Shown piece after piece: positions 21,527-21,555 of a stretch of DNA of 21,555 bases (its first letter is position 1; every line of letters starts with the position of its first letter). The DNA lies in NCBI GenBank assembly GCA_966250015.1, contig CBINFS010000050.1, forward strand, positions 1 through 21,555, read 5' to 3'. The DNA is from CBINFS01 sp966250015. Lineage in GTDB: Bacteria; Bacteroidota; Rhodothermia; Rhodothermales; DASSAV01. Position numbers and translations under genes: made by a program. The notes below the pieces were generated by a model. That model saw only the letters and a program-made list of their open reading frames with translations, was not told the origin of the DNA and made no database searches.

Positions 21527-21555
21527 GCAGAAAACCCCTTTGAAATCGAACACGC

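Noticed and set aside
21152..21553. 133-residue minus-strand frame at the window end
   Set aside because: It runs across two MITE-like units and a hairpin; the translation is composed of repeat sequence and has no recognisable domain.

Overview
The window is about 21.5 kb of moderately high-GC bacterial chromosome. It shows one cell-envelope-rich gene neighbourhood, several long intergenic gaps full of small palindromic repeats, and no rRNA, tRNA, CRISPR or transposase gene. An outer-membrane barrel protein and several predicted exported proteins point to a Gram-negative cell. The overall style (ECF sigma factor, DUF3467 protein, degenerate intergenic palindromes) would fit the Rhodothermales/Bacteroidota, but that is an impression from gene content, not a phylogenetic result.

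Layout. 428-2625 (+): an ECF sigma factor with a very strong terminator, an exported DUF1579-like protein, a GNAT acetyltransferase and a small Nif11-like protein. 8977-2640 (-): a compact co-directional biosynthetic operon. 9232-10632 (+): a PhoA-type alkaline phosphatase, divergent from the operon. 11102-13426 (-): an outer-membrane barrel protein and a PhoD-type phosphatase. 13997-16648: a MarC-family membrane protein, a SufR-like Fe-S winged-helix regulator facing a HEPN-like protein and an AhpD-like protein, and a Dabb-domain protein. 17139-20693 (-): an operon of a pyridoxal-phosphate cystathionine beta-synthase, a DUF3467 protein, a 71-residue protein and a polytopic membrane subtilase. 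20694-21555: repeats.

The main result is the 2640-8977 operon. It is a lasso-peptide (RiPP) cluster in the order B1 (PqqD-like recognition element), B2 (leader peptidase), C (asparagine-synthetase-like macrolactam cyclase), a 44-codon precursor gene at 6179-6045 too short for routine ORF calling, an HPr-kinase-like peptide kinase, an unnamed 369-residue protein, and a geranylgeranyl-reductase-type flavoprotein. Most junctions overlap (20 nt, ATGA, ATGA). The precursor has the expected leader hallmarks (aromatic-x-x-Pro-x-Leu, Thr at -2), a core starting with Ser, Glu at core position 9 for a nine-residue ring, and a C-terminal Ser, the residue phosphorylated by paeninodin-type kinases.

The last two genes are not standard lasso genes. 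The unnamed protein can be read as five beta-hairpins separated by helices, the topology of ABBA (PT-barrel) prenyltransferases, and the flavoprotein belongs to a family that saturates prenyl chains. The inferred pathway is a lasso peptide that is phosphorylated and possibly prenylated and then reduced. The core and kinase assignments are well supported by sequence. The prenyl hypothesis is inference. No transporter or lasso isopeptidase gene is in the window.
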